Origin: Deltaproteobacteria bacterium
GTDB taxonomy: Bacteria > Bdellovibrionota > Bdellovibrionia > Bdellovibrionales > Bdellovibrionaceae
Reading direction: 5' to 3'
DNA: 47,552 bases
Assembly (NCBI GenBank): GCA_013286585.1
Contig: JABDFK010000012.1
Coordinates: forward strand, 1 to 47,552
Part shown: piece after piece, positions 34,732 through 42,462 of the stretch
How the letters are laid out: the number at the start of each line of letters is the position of its first letter
How positions within the stretch are numbered: the stretch's first letter is position 1
The notes under the pieces: generated by a model
Seen by the model: only the letters and a program-made list of their open reading frames with translations
The model's database searches: none
Told to the model about the DNA's origin: nothing
Program-made: the position numbers and the translations under genes

Positions 34732-35552
34732 GCACCACACAAGTCGAATCAAATTATATGCTGCATCGTCGCTTCGACCGCTTCGGCCGCCTCGTCGGTG
34801 ACGAGAAAATGGAAAAATTATTTCGCGCGCACGTGTGCGTGATCGGTTTGGGCGGAGTCGGATCCTGGGCTGCAGAAAGCTTGGCCCGATCTGGAATCGG
34901 ACGGCTCACTGTGGTGGATTTTGATGACATTTGCATCACCAATGCCAATCGCCAGTTGCATGCTCTGCAAGGATTGGTCGGGCAGAAAAAAGCCCAGGTC
35001 ATGGCGGAACGTCTGCGAAAAATCAATCCTCAAGCCAAAGTCGAAGACTTAGTGATGTTCTACAACCAAGAAACTTCGGATGAGATTTTGGGTCGCAAGC
35101 CGGATTTTATTTTGGATTGCATCGATAATTTGACGGCCAAGTCGCATTTGATCACGCGGGCATTGGAGCTTGGGATTCCGCTGATCACAGCCACCGGAGC
35201 AGGTGCCAGGTTGGATCCTTCGAAAGTAAAAATAGCGGATTTATCGGAATCCCACACAGATCCGATGGCCGCACAGTTGCGAAAAATTTTGCGCGCCAAA
35301 CATCAGTTTCCTAAAGTGGAGGGAAGCTTTGGTGTCCCTTGTGTTTTCTCGGACGAAACTCCAATGCAGCCAGTGGCTCTGCACTATGACAATGGTGAGG
35401 GTTTTAAATGCGTGTGTCCTCAGGGGCAGAATGATCTGCATTCCTGTGATCGCCGCAATGTGATTTATGGAAACGCCAGTTTTGTTACCGGAACTTTTGG
35501 TTTTACCATGGCCTCTTGGGTGGTGCGAAAGATAGTTGGAGCAGCAGTATGA
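34728..35552 (+). CDS. tcdA: tRNA threonylcarbamoyladenosine dehydratase
   Basis: This E1-like, ATP-dependent enzyme cyclises t6A to ct6A at position 37 of tRNAs. The 274-residue protein has the nucleotide motif VIGLGGVGSWAAESLARSGIG, the acidic pair VVDFDDICITNANRQ and DCIDNLTAK, as in TcdA (CsdL/YgdL). The N terminus RRFDRFGRLVGDEKMEKL is also typical of the family. It sits between tatD and a small membrane-protein gene with overlapping starts and stops. Confidence 0.88.
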   Translation: MSTTQVESNYMLHRRFDRFGRLVGDEKMEKLFRAHVCVIGLGGVGSWAAESLARSGIGRLTVVDFDDICITNANRQLHALQGLVGQKKAQVMAERLRKINPQAKVEDLVMFYNQETSDEILGRKPDFILDCIDNLTAKSHLITRALELGIPLITATGAGARLDPSKVKIADLSESHTDPMAAQLRKILRAKHQFPKVEGSFGVPCVFSDETPMQPVALHYDNGEGFKCVCPQGQNDLHSCDRRNVIYGNASFVTGTFGFTMASWVVRKIVGAAV

Positions 35553-35704
35553 TCGTAGCTTTGTGGTTTCTGATGTGTCTGATGATTACTGTGGCTGGAT
35601 TTGTCATGCTAGGAATAGTGATCAAAAAAAATTGGTTTCCTTCATCGAAAGTCGATAAAAATCCCACGCCCGCCGAGCCCACCAAGCTGGCCGAGATCAA
35701 ATGA
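35549..35704 (+). CDS. 51-residue single-span membrane protein
   Basis: The start ATG at 35549 overlaps the tcdA stop and is preceded by GGAG at 7 bases, which decides the start over the longer open frame from 35516. The 51 residues have one transmembrane segment (ALWFLMCLMITVAGFVMLGIVI, about 4-25) followed by a polar, Pro-rich tail (KNPTPAEPTKLAEIK). Its stop overlaps the next start by 4 bases. The function is unknown; the tight coupling to genes on both sides supports a real gene. Confidence 0.65.
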   Translation: MIVALWFLMCLMITVAGFVMLGIVIKKNWFPSSKVDKNPTPAEPTKLAEIK

Positions 35705-36462
35705 TCCGATTCTTCCTGCTGGTCCTCATTTCGGTAATGATAGGGTCGACACCGTCTTTGGCTTTGCAGAGCATCGTATCCCCCAGTTTTCGTATGTACC
35801 CGGTGGCTGGAGATCTAACGGCCACGGTCAAACAAGAAAAGCTGTTGTGGGATCAGCGCACGCAGTTTGATCCCACCAACTACAGTCTTTTGCAGGTGCA
35901 GGCCTTAGCTGATGCCGGTGGCGCCATTGAACTGGGCGTGAGCTATTATCCGATCTCGTACTTTAAGCTGATGGCGGCGGTGGGCGGGGCCTATCGTTAC
36001 TACAACAATCCCTCTTTCAATTGTGCACTCACCAATTGCCAAGGTTTCTTGGTGCGCAATCGCATCGGATTTAGTTTTTTAGGAGCCACTGGCGAAAATC
36101 ATGAGTGGCTAGTGATTCCAGAGTACAACATGCTTTTGGTCAGTGCCTCGCAGAGCAATTTGCCCATCGCTGATGAGGTCGAGGTCATCTACGCCAATGG
36201 ACAGGGCGATGTGATGGATCGTTATCAAGTGGTGGCAGGAAAAAAGCTGAACAATCAGTTCTTCGGAGCCATGATTCGCGTGGCACAATACCGCTCTTCG
36301 GGTCAACGCAACGAATTGGACGCCATCATCGGCAAAGTGAATTGGCGCGATTCCAACTTCGTGCTGGGAGTGGGTCGATACGCCTCAGATCTCTATTTGC
36401 CAGGCCCAACATTTTTCGTCAGCTACGAATGGCGCTGGGGCTATTCACAGGCCTTGTTCTAA
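35701..36462 (+). CDS. exported outer-membrane protein, unknown function
   Basis: The 253 residues begin with a signal peptide (RFFLLVLISVMIGSTPSLALQ). The mature part is beta-rich with many aromatic residues (VSYYPISYFKLMAAVGGAYRYYNN, FFGAMIRVAQYRSSG, FVLGVGRYASDLY, FVSYEWRWGYSQALF) and ends in Phe, so an outer-membrane barrel is likely. One close Cys pair (CALTNC) could form a disulphide in a surface loop. It is the last gene of the tatD operon and is followed after 10 bases by fold-back element E6. Confidence 0.72.
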   Translation: MIRFFLLVLISVMIGSTPSLALQSIVSPSFRMYPVAGDLTATVKQEKLLWDQRTQFDPTNYSLLQVQALADAGGAIELGVSYYPISYFKLMAAVGGAYRYYNNPSFNCALTNCQGFLVRNRIGFSFLGATGENHEWLVIPEYNMLLVSASQSNLPIADEVEVIYANGQGDVMDRYQVVAGKKLNNQFFGAMIRVAQYRSSGQRNELDAIIGKVNWRDSNFVLGVGRYASDLYLPGPTFFVSYEWRWGYSQALF

Positions 36463-36472
36463 AGTGTAAACG

Positions 36473-36634
36473 TGGGTTCATGGGTGGGTTAGGGCTTTCC
36501 CTCCGCCGGCTAAATACTCAGACATACGGTGCTCGGCCCTTTGCCTTTGTTGTAAACGCTCGTTCTTGTTGGGCCTGCGCTCCGAACTCGCATTTAGCCG
36601 GCGGAGGGAAAGCCCTAACCCACCCATGAACCCA
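36473..36634 (+). repeat. fold-back element E6, 43-bp perfect arms
   Basis: The arms 36473-36515 and 36592-36634 are perfect inverted copies, the longest in the window. The 76-base loop opens with ACTCAGACATACGGTGCTCG and closes GGGCCTGCGCTCCGAACTCG, as in E1 and E2, but is 30 bases shorter in the middle. The arms begin 10 bases after the stop of the outer-membrane protein gene and do not include coding sequence. It lies in a 473-base gap with element E8. Confidence 0.93.
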
Positions 36635-36729
36635 GATCACATTGAAAAGGCCCGAAATTTGGGGGAGCTGAATACTGTTTTCAGAGTTCAGAGCGCAGTT
36701 GCCGGAATTTTTTTCTACCAGATTTTCGA

Positions 36730-36880
36730 GGTATGGGCGGATGGGGGCCTGGGTGTTTTAATGGAGGGCGCTCCTGAAAGCGTGACGCGTTTTTTTATCG
36801 TACTCGATAAAAAATTCAGGTGAACCCACGGAGGGGTGGGCCCCGGAATTAAAATACCCAGGCCCCCATCTGCCCATACC
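36730..36880. repeat. fold-back element E8 upstream of the deoxyhypusine-synthase-like gene
   Basis: The arms 36730-36762 and 36848-36880 are inverted copies of 33 bp with two mismatches. The 85-base interior is unrelated to the E1 loop and has nested hairpins (CCTGAA...TTCAGG around TTTTTTATCG...CGATAAAAAA). Between E6 and E8, at 36684-36698, GAGTTCAGAGCGCAG differs by one base from the reverse complement of the conserved loop end, possibly a decayed copy. A TTGACA follows at 36883-36888 but has no convincing partner. Confidence 0.8.
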
Positions 36881-36935
36881 GCTTGACAAATATTCTGTGT
36901 GTGAGAAAACTTCCGCCAACTACGCGGGAGTTCGA

Positions 36936-37928
36936 ATGTCTGTTTATCAGGGCCAAAAGGGCGCTATTACTAATTTTATTAATCATCATTATCGGCATTT
37001 TAATGCGGCGACTTTGAAGGATGCGGCCGAGGGTTATAATCTGCATCTGAAAAATGGTGGTAAGATGATGGTGACTCTTGCTGGCGCTATGAGTTCTGGC
37101 GAGCTTGGCCTATCTTTGGCAGAGATGATCCGTCAGGACAAGGTTCATGCGATCTCTTGCACTGGTGCGAATTTGGAAGAGGATGTCTACAACTTGGTGG
37201 CTCATGATCACTATGAGCGCATTCCCAATTACCGCGATTTGACTCCCGAAGATGAAGCTAAGTTGCTAGAGCGTCATTTGAATCGTGTGACAGACACTTG
37301 CATTCCTGAAGAGGAAGCCATTCGTCGCATCGAGGGCGCGATCATTGAAGAGTGGACGAACGCCGACAAAAAGGGCGAGTCCTATCTTCCTCATGAATAT
37401 TTTTACAAGGTCTTGTTGTCTGGTAAATTGGAAAAATTTTATCAGATCGATCCCAAAAATTCTTGGTTGCTAGCTGCGGCTCAGAAAAATCTTCCGATGG
37501 TGGTTCCTGGATGGGAAGACTCTACCACTGGAAATATTTTCGCCGGTCACACCATCAAGGGCACGATCAAAAACGTGAACACCATGAAGTCTGGAATTTT
37601 CTATATGCGCTCACTGGCCGAGTGGTACATGGCCGCTTCTAAAAAATACGACATCGGATTTTTCCAAGTGGGTGGTGGTATCGCCGGCGATTTTCCGATT
37701 TGCGTGGTTCCGATGCTTCATCAAGATTTAGAGCAGACCGACACCAAAGTGTGGAAGTACTTCTGCCAAATCAGTGACTCGACAACTTCTTACGGATCTT
37801 ACTCGGGCGCAGTTCCTAACGAGAAAATCACTTGGGGTAAACTAGAGCCCCACGGTCCGAAATTCATCATCGAAAGCGATGCCACCATTGTGGCTCCGCT
37901 GATGTTCGCCTACATCCTAGGCTGGTAA
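36936..37928 (+). CDS. deoxyhypusine synthase-family protein (homospermidine-synthase-like)
   Basis: The start was set at the ATG at 36936, with GGGAG 5 bases upstream; the frame continues back to a GTG at 36897. The 330-residue protein has NAD-binding segments VTLAGAMSSGELGLSLAEMI and SCTGANLEEDVYNL. The end has TSYGSYSGAVPNEKITWGKL, whose WGK Lys (K302) matches the catalytic Lys of deoxyhypusine synthase, followed by ESDATIVAPLMFAYIL. Bacteria generally lack eIF5A, and members of this family often make homospermidine from spermidine or putrescine, so a polyamine role is more likely than hypusination. It stands alone between fold-back element E8 and a hairpin. Confidence 0.85.
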   Translation: MSVYQGQKGAITNFINHHYRHFNAATLKDAAEGYNLHLKNGGKMMVTLAGAMSSGELGLSLAEMIRQDKVHAISCTGANLEEDVYNLVAHDHYERIPNYRDLTPEDEAKLLERHLNRVTDTCIPEEEAIRRIEGAIIEEWTNADKKGESYLPHEYFYKVLLSGKLEKFYQIDPKNSWLLAAAQKNLPMVVPGWEDSTTGNIFAGHTIKGTIKNVNTMKSGIFYMRSLAEWYMAASKKYDIGFFQVGGGIAGDFPICVVPMLHQDLEQTDTKVWKYFCQISDSTTSYGSYSGAVPNEKITWGKLEPHGPKFIIESDATIVAPLMFAYILGW

Positions 37929-37951
37929 TAGCCTGGTACCGGAAATGCAAA

Positions 37952-37983
37952 GAGCGAGACTGGGTCCAACTCCCAGCTCGCTC
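37952..37983 (+). terminator. strong hairpin downstream of the deoxyhypusine-synthase-like gene
   Basis: GAGCGAG (37952-37958) pairs with CTCGCTC (37977-37983), and CTGGG pairs with CCCAG inside, giving a GC-rich stem of about 12 pairs 24 bases after the stop. There is no T-run, so it may be a processing or stability hairpin and not a true intrinsic terminator. Confidence 0.55.
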
Positions 37984-38018
37984 CTGTGTGGAACCTCTTC
38001 CTTAAAAAGGGGGTCCAA

Positions 38019-38141
38019 ATGATGTTAAAACGAAATGACTATCGTTTTATACGGCATTTTTTGAAGTTAGCTAAAGAGATTTTGAGCATTATTTTATTGG
38101 TGCTCGAGATCGTCCGGCGAATTTCGGATTTTCTGAGTTAG
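38019..38141 (+). CDS. possible 40-residue amphipathic peptide
   Basis: This short open frame has two ATG codons in tandem, AAGGGGG 5 bases upstream, and a TAG stop followed by a T-run. The product has a basic start (MMLKRNDYRFIRH) and a long amphipathic helix (FLKLAKEILSIILLVLEIV). It sits in the 319-base gap between a hairpin and the convergent ABC exporter operon. Small peptides of this kind include membrane-active toxins and regulators. No antitoxin or antisense RNA was identified, so the function is open. The remaining bases to 38247 show only the hairpin at 38226-38244. Confidence 0.4.
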   Translation: MMLKRNDYRFIRHFLKLAKEILSIILLVLEIVRRISDFLS

Positions 38142-38225
38142 TTTTTTCGTTAATACTTCAACGTTGTTACAGCGGTGAAATTAACTCGAAGAGTTTCTGT
38201 CAGGAGCGGCTGGGGTTGGATCCAC

Positions 38226-38244
38226 CTGTCTCCCGATGAGACAG
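38226..38244 (-). terminator. hairpin just behind the ABC exporter operon
   Basis: CTGTCTC and GAGACAG form a perfect 7-bp stem with a five-base loop, 3 bases downstream of the stop of the last permease gene. It has no T-run, so terminator function is only suggested. Confidence 0.4.
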
Positions 38245-38247
38245 TGA

Positions 38248-39033
38248 TCACGAACTGGCCGACGTGTAAAAACGTAGAGCCAGCTTCCAATAGCGAGAGC
38301 TGCACCAGATAAGAAAAATACTCCAGCCTACGGTCCAAGCGGCCAGGCCCCAGTCGGGTGGGCCGACCACGAAACGGGCGGGCACACTAGCGATCATGGC
38401 CACGGGGATCACTGACAACACGATCATGCGCAGCCAGCGAGAATAAATCTGATCGGGGCGCATCCCCAAGCGATAGACTTGATGCCATAGGAATTGCAGA
38501 TTGTCGGCTTTGGTGAAAATGACGGAAGTGGCCGAGATCATAAAGCGCACGGAGTAAAGACAGACCAGGCCACATGGAATCATCAGTAGCAGCCAAAGCA
38601 GTCTGGGCACGGAAGCGTCCGGCAACTGCGCAAAAGAATATCCCAGAAAACAAATGCCCATGATCAGGTTGGTGATCAGCGACGTAGACACGCGTTGCAA
38701 ACTGACGATGAATTGCGAGTTGATTGGTTTCACCAAAAGTAGATCCAATTCGCCTTTTCTCACCCGGTCGGTGAGTTTGTCCAAATTGTCGGACAGCATG
38801 ATCATGTAAATAGCATCAGCAACGAAAAGCAGACCTAGGAACACGCGGGTTTTTTCTGCATCCCAGCCGGCGATGGACTTGGTGTGGGTAAAAATCACAT
38901 TGAAGCCGATGATCTGTGCTGCATACCAAACTGTGTCCGTGACCACGCGAAAAAGAAAATTGGCTCTGTATTCCATGTCAGCAATGAAACCCGTGCGAAA
39001 AAAAGACCAGTAAATGCGCCAGTATTTTCTCAT
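38248..39033 (-). CDS. ABC-2-type permease, second subunit
   Basis: The start is the ATG at 39033, which overlaps the stop of the other permease (ATGA). The 261 residues have six hydrophobic segments and the pattern of the ABC-2 membrane family once called DUF990: WRIYWSFFRTGFIADMEYRANF at the start and DRVRKGELDLLLVKPINSQF in the first cytoplasmic loop. With the next gene it makes a two-permease, one-ATPase exporter. Relatives export drugs, dyes or glycoconjugates; the substrate here is unknown. Confidence 0.83.
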   Translation of the reverse strand: MRKYWRIYWSFFRTGFIADMEYRANFLFRVVTDTVWYAAQIIGFNVIFTHTKSIAGWDAEKTRVFLGLLFVADAIYMIMLSDNLDKLTDRVRKGELDLLLVKPINSQFIVSLQRVSTSLITNLIMGICFLGYSFAQLPDASVPRLLWLLLMIPCGLVCLYSVRFMISATSVIFTKADNLQFLWHQVYRLGMRPDQIYSRWLRMIVLSVIPVAMIASVPARFVVGPPDWGLAAWTVGWSIFLIWCSSRYWKLALRFYTSASS

Positions 39034-39833
39034 GCTCCGGTTCCCACATAGCGGCGTAGGCCCCATTTCCACATGGGGTAAGCGATGGCGGAAAGGGCCG
39101 CGATTCCTACACTGATGGAAAGCACTCCCGAATACAAAACAGTCGCGTCCACACGACCAGTGATGTAGGCGACCGGGATGAAAACTCCGCTGGAAAAAGG
39201 AAGATGAATCAGTGCCGAGCGGTAGGGTTCAGGAAAAATATCCAGAGGCAAGAGCTCGCCTGAAAAAATCCACAGGGCCAGATTCTTGGCGACAGAAATA
39301 CCTTGAATGCGGGTGAGGTGAAAGGCAAAGGTCACGACGATGAAGCTCATGATAAAGAGGAAAACCAGATAGTACACGGCTAACCCCATGGCAGGAAGCA
39401 GGCGACTCCAAATCATCGGAAAACCCAGCGCCACAGTCACCGCCACCGGTATCGTGAGAGAAATCAAAGTGGTGACAATCTTATATCCCAAAAATTGACT
39501 GAGGTAATATTCAAAGAAACTCATCGGTCGCACTAAGAGAGTGTTCAGTCCGCCGGATTCGACCTCTTCGATCATGCGAAACTCATACATCCAGTTGACC
39601 GAAATTCGTGCCATGAAAGAGGCCCAGATGGCGTAAGCCATATAGGAATGCAAATCGAAACCAGCGATGGTTTGCTGGCCGGTGGAAGCGAAAATCGCGG
39701 ACCAAAATGCGAGTTCCACACCGGAGGTGACAATGGGTTGTCCAATGGAATCTAAAATATAATTGAACCGATATTCCAGGTTGGTCACTATGGCCAGTTT
39801 AAAGAAAGCCCGGTTTCGACGCCAGAAGGACAT
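39030..39833 (-). CDS. ABC-2-type permease, first subunit
   Basis: The 267 residues have six hydrophobic segments and are related to the second permease: the start FKLAIVTNLEYRFNYILDSIGQP and the loop EVESGGLNTLLVRPMSFFEYYLSQ correspond to stretches in the partner. The two permeases therefore probably form a heterodimer. The start codon directly follows the stop of the ATPase gene, and the stop overlaps the second permease gene, so all three genes form one operon in the order ATPase, permease, permease. Confidence 0.83.
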   Translation of the reverse strand: MSFWRRNRAFFKLAIVTNLEYRFNYILDSIGQPIVTSGVELAFWSAIFASTGQQTIAGFDLHSYMAYAIWASFMARISVNWMYEFRMIEEVESGGLNTLLVRPMSFFEYYLSQFLGYKIVTTLISLTIPVAVTVALGFPMIWSRLLPAMGLAVYYLVFLFIMSFIVVTFAFHLTRIQGISVAKNLALWIFSGELLPLDIFPEPYRSALIHLPFSSGVFIPVAYITGRVDATVLYSGVLSISVGIAALSAIAYPMWKWGLRRYVGTGA

Positions 39834-40814
39834 TCAGCCCCCACGCATGAAATCGTGAATGACCTCTTCGAAGTCGACCTGCTCCAGGCGCAAATCGGTG
39901 ATGCCTGTCAGGGAGGTGATTTGATTCATTGTCGAAGGCAATTGATGGTCGGTGACCTCGACGGAAAATTGCAGTGTGCCTTGGGGAAAATGTTGCTCGG
40001 CCAAGATCAATGGATGGGCGCAGGGTTCCGTCAAAGCAAAAGTGATTTTCTGTTTGGATTTCGATTTTTGCGCAAACCCAGGGACGGTTCCATCGTAGAC
40101 AATCTGACCTTTGCTAATCAGTAACAGGCGATCCGCCAGTTTGGCGATGTCATCCATGTAGTGGCTGGTCAAAATCACCGTGGGTTTTTTCTCTTTCACG
40201 TATTCGGCTAGAAATTTTCGTATTGCGGTCTGGGCGACAATATCAAGTCCGATGGTGGGCTCATCCAAAAACAAAATTTTCGGGTCGTGAAGCAGGCAGC
40301 CGATGATTTCCATTTTCATGCGCTCGCCCAGGGACAGCCTGCGCAGTTGAGTTTTCAGCACGGACCCGCAATCCAGAAGCCCGGCCAATTCTTGCACGCG
40401 GTTTTTGGCTTTGCCGCGATCCAGATCATAAATATCAGCCAGCAGTGAGTAGCTATCGTTGGGAGAGATATCCCACCACAACTGATTTTTTTGTCCCAAG
40501 AGAACCGTCATCTGTCGCAAATATCGGTAATCGCGTTCCCAGGGTGTGAAGCCCAAAACTTTGGCCTGGCCTCCAGAGGGAACAATCAATCCCGAAAGAA
40601 CTTTGATCAGAGTGGTTTTGCCGGCACCGTTGGCTCCGACCATGCCGACGATTTGACCGGGTTCGATTTGCAAATTGGTCGCAGCCAAGGCCATTTTTTC
40701 AGTGTATTTGCGATTCCAAAATCCTTGCAGGCTTCCCCAAATTCCGGGATTTTTTTCGTAGGTGCGATAGCTACGGAATAAATCTGTGGTTTCGATAGCG
40801 AAAGGCGAACTCAT
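39834..40814 (-). CDS. ABC transporter ATP-binding protein of an ABC-2 exporter
   Basis: The 326 residues carry Walker A GANGAGKTT, the signature LSLGERMKMEI (LSLGE instead of LSGGQ), Walker B ILFLDEPTIGLD, and the switch His in LTSHYMDD. The long lead (YEKNPGIWGSLQGFWNRKY) before the nucleotide-binding core and a C-terminal extension of about 80 residues are common in ATPases paired with DUF990-type permeases. It powers the exporter formed by the next two genes. Confidence 0.9.
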   Translation of the reverse strand: MSSPFAIETTDLFRSYRTYEKNPGIWGSLQGFWNRKYTEKMALAATNLQIEPGQIVGMVGANGAGKTTLIKVLSGLIVPSGGQAKVLGFTPWERDYRYLRQMTVLLGQKNQLWWDISPNDSYSLLADIYDLDRGKAKNRVQELAGLLDCGSVLKTQLRRLSLGERMKMEIIGCLLHDPKILFLDEPTIGLDIVAQTAIRKFLAEYVKEKKPTVILTSHYMDDIAKLADRLLLISKGQIVYDGTVPGFAQKSKSKQKITFALTEPCAHPLILAEQHFPQGTLQFSVEVTDHQLPSTMNQITSLTGITDLRLEQVDFEEVIHDFMRGG

Positions 40815-40817
40815 GCT

Positions 40818-41420
40818 TTAGATTCCGACGACAGCTTGAATTTCAGGAAAAATTTCTTTCAAGCGAACTTCAATGCCCTCTTTGAGAGTCACACTTTTGC
40901 TAGGACACCCAGCGCAAGCGCCTTTGAATTTGACGTGAAGGACTCCGTCTTCGGTCATTTTGGCGAAGTGAACATCGCCGCCGTCATAGGCCACAATCGG
41001 ACGAATTTCGCGATCAATGGCGCGCTTAATTCGCTGAACCAAATCAGTGTCGCCGGCTTGAACGGCATTGGAATCTGAATCCGCCGGCGCCGAGGTGCTC
41101 GCAAGCTCCACATAAACGGGAATATTTTGGCTGAGATGATCGCGGATCAGTCCCGACAGAGGCTCTGCCAGATAATCCCAGTCCACCCAATCTTGCTTGG
41201 TCACTGACATAAAATCCGGACCCAAGAAAACAGAGCTGGTCCACGGAAAGCCAAAGATTTTACTGGCCAGAGGCGAGCTTTCGGCCTCTAGGGCTGAGGA
41301 AAAATCGATGGGTGCGTCCACCACAGCCTGCGAAAAACAAAATTTCATCGTCGCAGGATTCGGAGTCGCTTCCACGCGCAAGGTGATTTGGCTAAGATCT
41401 GCAGAGGTGGCTTGAGGCAT
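40818..41420 (-). CDS. Nfu/NifU-type iron-sulfur cluster scaffold
   Basis: The 200-residue protein has an N-terminal Nfu domain (about 10-105, VEATPNPATMKFCF), a linker, and a C-terminal NifU domain with the cluster-binding CxxC in FKGACAGCPSKSVTLKEGI. This is the layout of Nfu proteins that carry Fe-S clusters to target enzymes in the cytoplasm. It lies 3 bases upstream of the ABC ATPase gene and may be cotranscribed, although no functional link is evident. It is divergent from the aldolase gene. Confidence 0.88.
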   Translation of the reverse strand: MPQATSADLSQITLRVEATPNPATMKFCFSQAVVDAPIDFSSALEAESSPLASKIFGFPWTSSVFLGPDFMSVTKQDWVDWDYLAEPLSGLIRDHLSQNIPVYVELASTSAPADSDSNAVQAGDTDLVQRIKRAIDREIRPIVAYDGGDVHFAKMTEDGVLHVKFKGACAGCPSKSVTLKEGIEVRLKEIFPEIQAVVGI

Positions 41421-41464
41421 GTCGATGTTATGCGTCCAAGACCTCGGCTAGTCAATCGAAAGCC

Positions 41465-41493
41465 TTGATTTGAATGCGATTTACCCATAGTTT
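41465..41493 (+). promoter_or_regulatory. candidate promoter of the aldolase-lysS operon
   Basis: TTGATT (41465-41470) and TAGTTT (41488-41493) are separated by 17 bases and lie about 36 bases upstream of the aldolase start. This is only a motif match. Confidence 0.35.
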
Positions 41494-41529
41494 CAGAGGC
41501 CTCAAAAACCTGAATGAAGGATGCACAAA

Positions 41530-42462
41530 ATGACGCCAAGAGTTCGAGAAATTTTAAGCTGGTACGGTTCAGACACTCCAGGAGTTCTATCCAATTTGGC
41601 CAGGCTGATGAATCATGGTCGCCTCAAGGGCACTGGAAAATTAGTGATCCTACCTGTGGATCAAGGTTTCGAACATGGACCCGCGCGCTCTTTTGCGAAA
41701 AACCCCGATGGCTATGATCCTGCATATCACGCCGAGCTTGCCATCGAGTCAGGTTGCAACGCTTACGCGGCTCCACTAGGAATGCTCGAGCTGATCGCGC
41801 GCGATTACGCCGGTGAAATTCCGTTGATCTTAAAAATCAACAATTCCGACACCTTGTTTTCGAATAAATCGCCCATTTCTGCATTAACCTCCAGCGTGGA
41901 CGATGCCTTGCGCTTAGGTTGCTCGGCGATCGGTTTTACCATTTATCCGGGATCGTCCTTGCGAAAAAACATGTACGAGGAAATTCAGGCGTCCGCGCGT
42001 GAAGCAAAAAAGGCAGGACTGGCCGTGGTGATTTGGTCCTACCCTCGTGGAGAGCAACTGAGCAAAGAGGGTGAAACCGCCATCGATGTGATCGCTTACG
42101 GAGCCCAAATCGCAGCCCAACTGGGCGCGCACATCATCAAAGTGAAACCACCGACCGCACACATCGAGCAAGAGGCCGCTCGCAAAGTCTATGAAGCGCA
42201 AGGTATTAAGGTGACGACTTTAGCTGATCGGGCTCGCCATGTGGTGCAGAGTTCTTTTAACGGCAAGCGCATCGTGATTTTTTCTGGCGGTGAGGCCAAG
42301 GGCACTCCCGAACTATTGGCTGAAGTGAAAGATCTAGCACAAGGCGGAGCTTTCGGATCCATTATGGGCCGCAATGCCTTCCAACGACCGAAAAAAGAGG
42401 CCATCGAACTTTTACATCAGGTTCAAGACGCCTTTGCCGGTAAGGTTTTGAATGAGCGATAA
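41530..42462 (+). CDS. class I fructose-bisphosphate aldolase (FbaB/DhnA type)
   Basis: The enzyme cleaves fructose 1,6-bisphosphate into dihydroxyacetone phosphate and glyceraldehyde 3-phosphate in glycolysis and gluconeogenesis. The start was placed at the ATG at 41530, since GAAGGA lies 8 bases upstream; the frame gives 310 residues. Family motifs are ILPVDQGFEHGP at the N terminus, KINNSDT, GFTIYPGS, HIIKVKPPT (Schiff-base Lys region) and IFSGGEAKG (phosphate binding). It overlaps lysS by 11 bases. Confidence 0.88.
   Translation: MTPRVREILSWYGSDTPGVLSNLARLMNHGRLKGTGKLVILPVDQGFEHGPARSFAKNPDGYDPAYHAELAIESGCNAYAAPLGMLELIARDYAGEIPLILKINNSDTLFSNKSPISALTSSVDDALRLGCSAIGFTIYPGSSLRKNMYEEIQASAREAKKAGLAVVIWSYPRGEQLSKEGETAIDVIAYGAQIAAQLGAHIIKVKPPTAHIEQEAARKVYEAQGIKVTTLADRARHVVQSSFNGKRIVIFSGGEAKGTPELLAEVKDLAQGGAFGSIMGRNAFQRPKKEAIELLHQVQDAFAGKVLNER

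Noticed and set aside
36566..36823. Plus-strand 85-codon frame between E6 and E8
   Set aside because: It begins inside the E6 loop, passes through the E6 arm and part of E8, and shows no protein-like features.
36883..36911. TTGACA next to E8 as a promoter for the deoxyhypusine-synthase-like gene
   Set aside because: No acceptable -10 hexamer lies 16-18 bases downstream; TATTCT is only 2 bases away. It was left as a note only.
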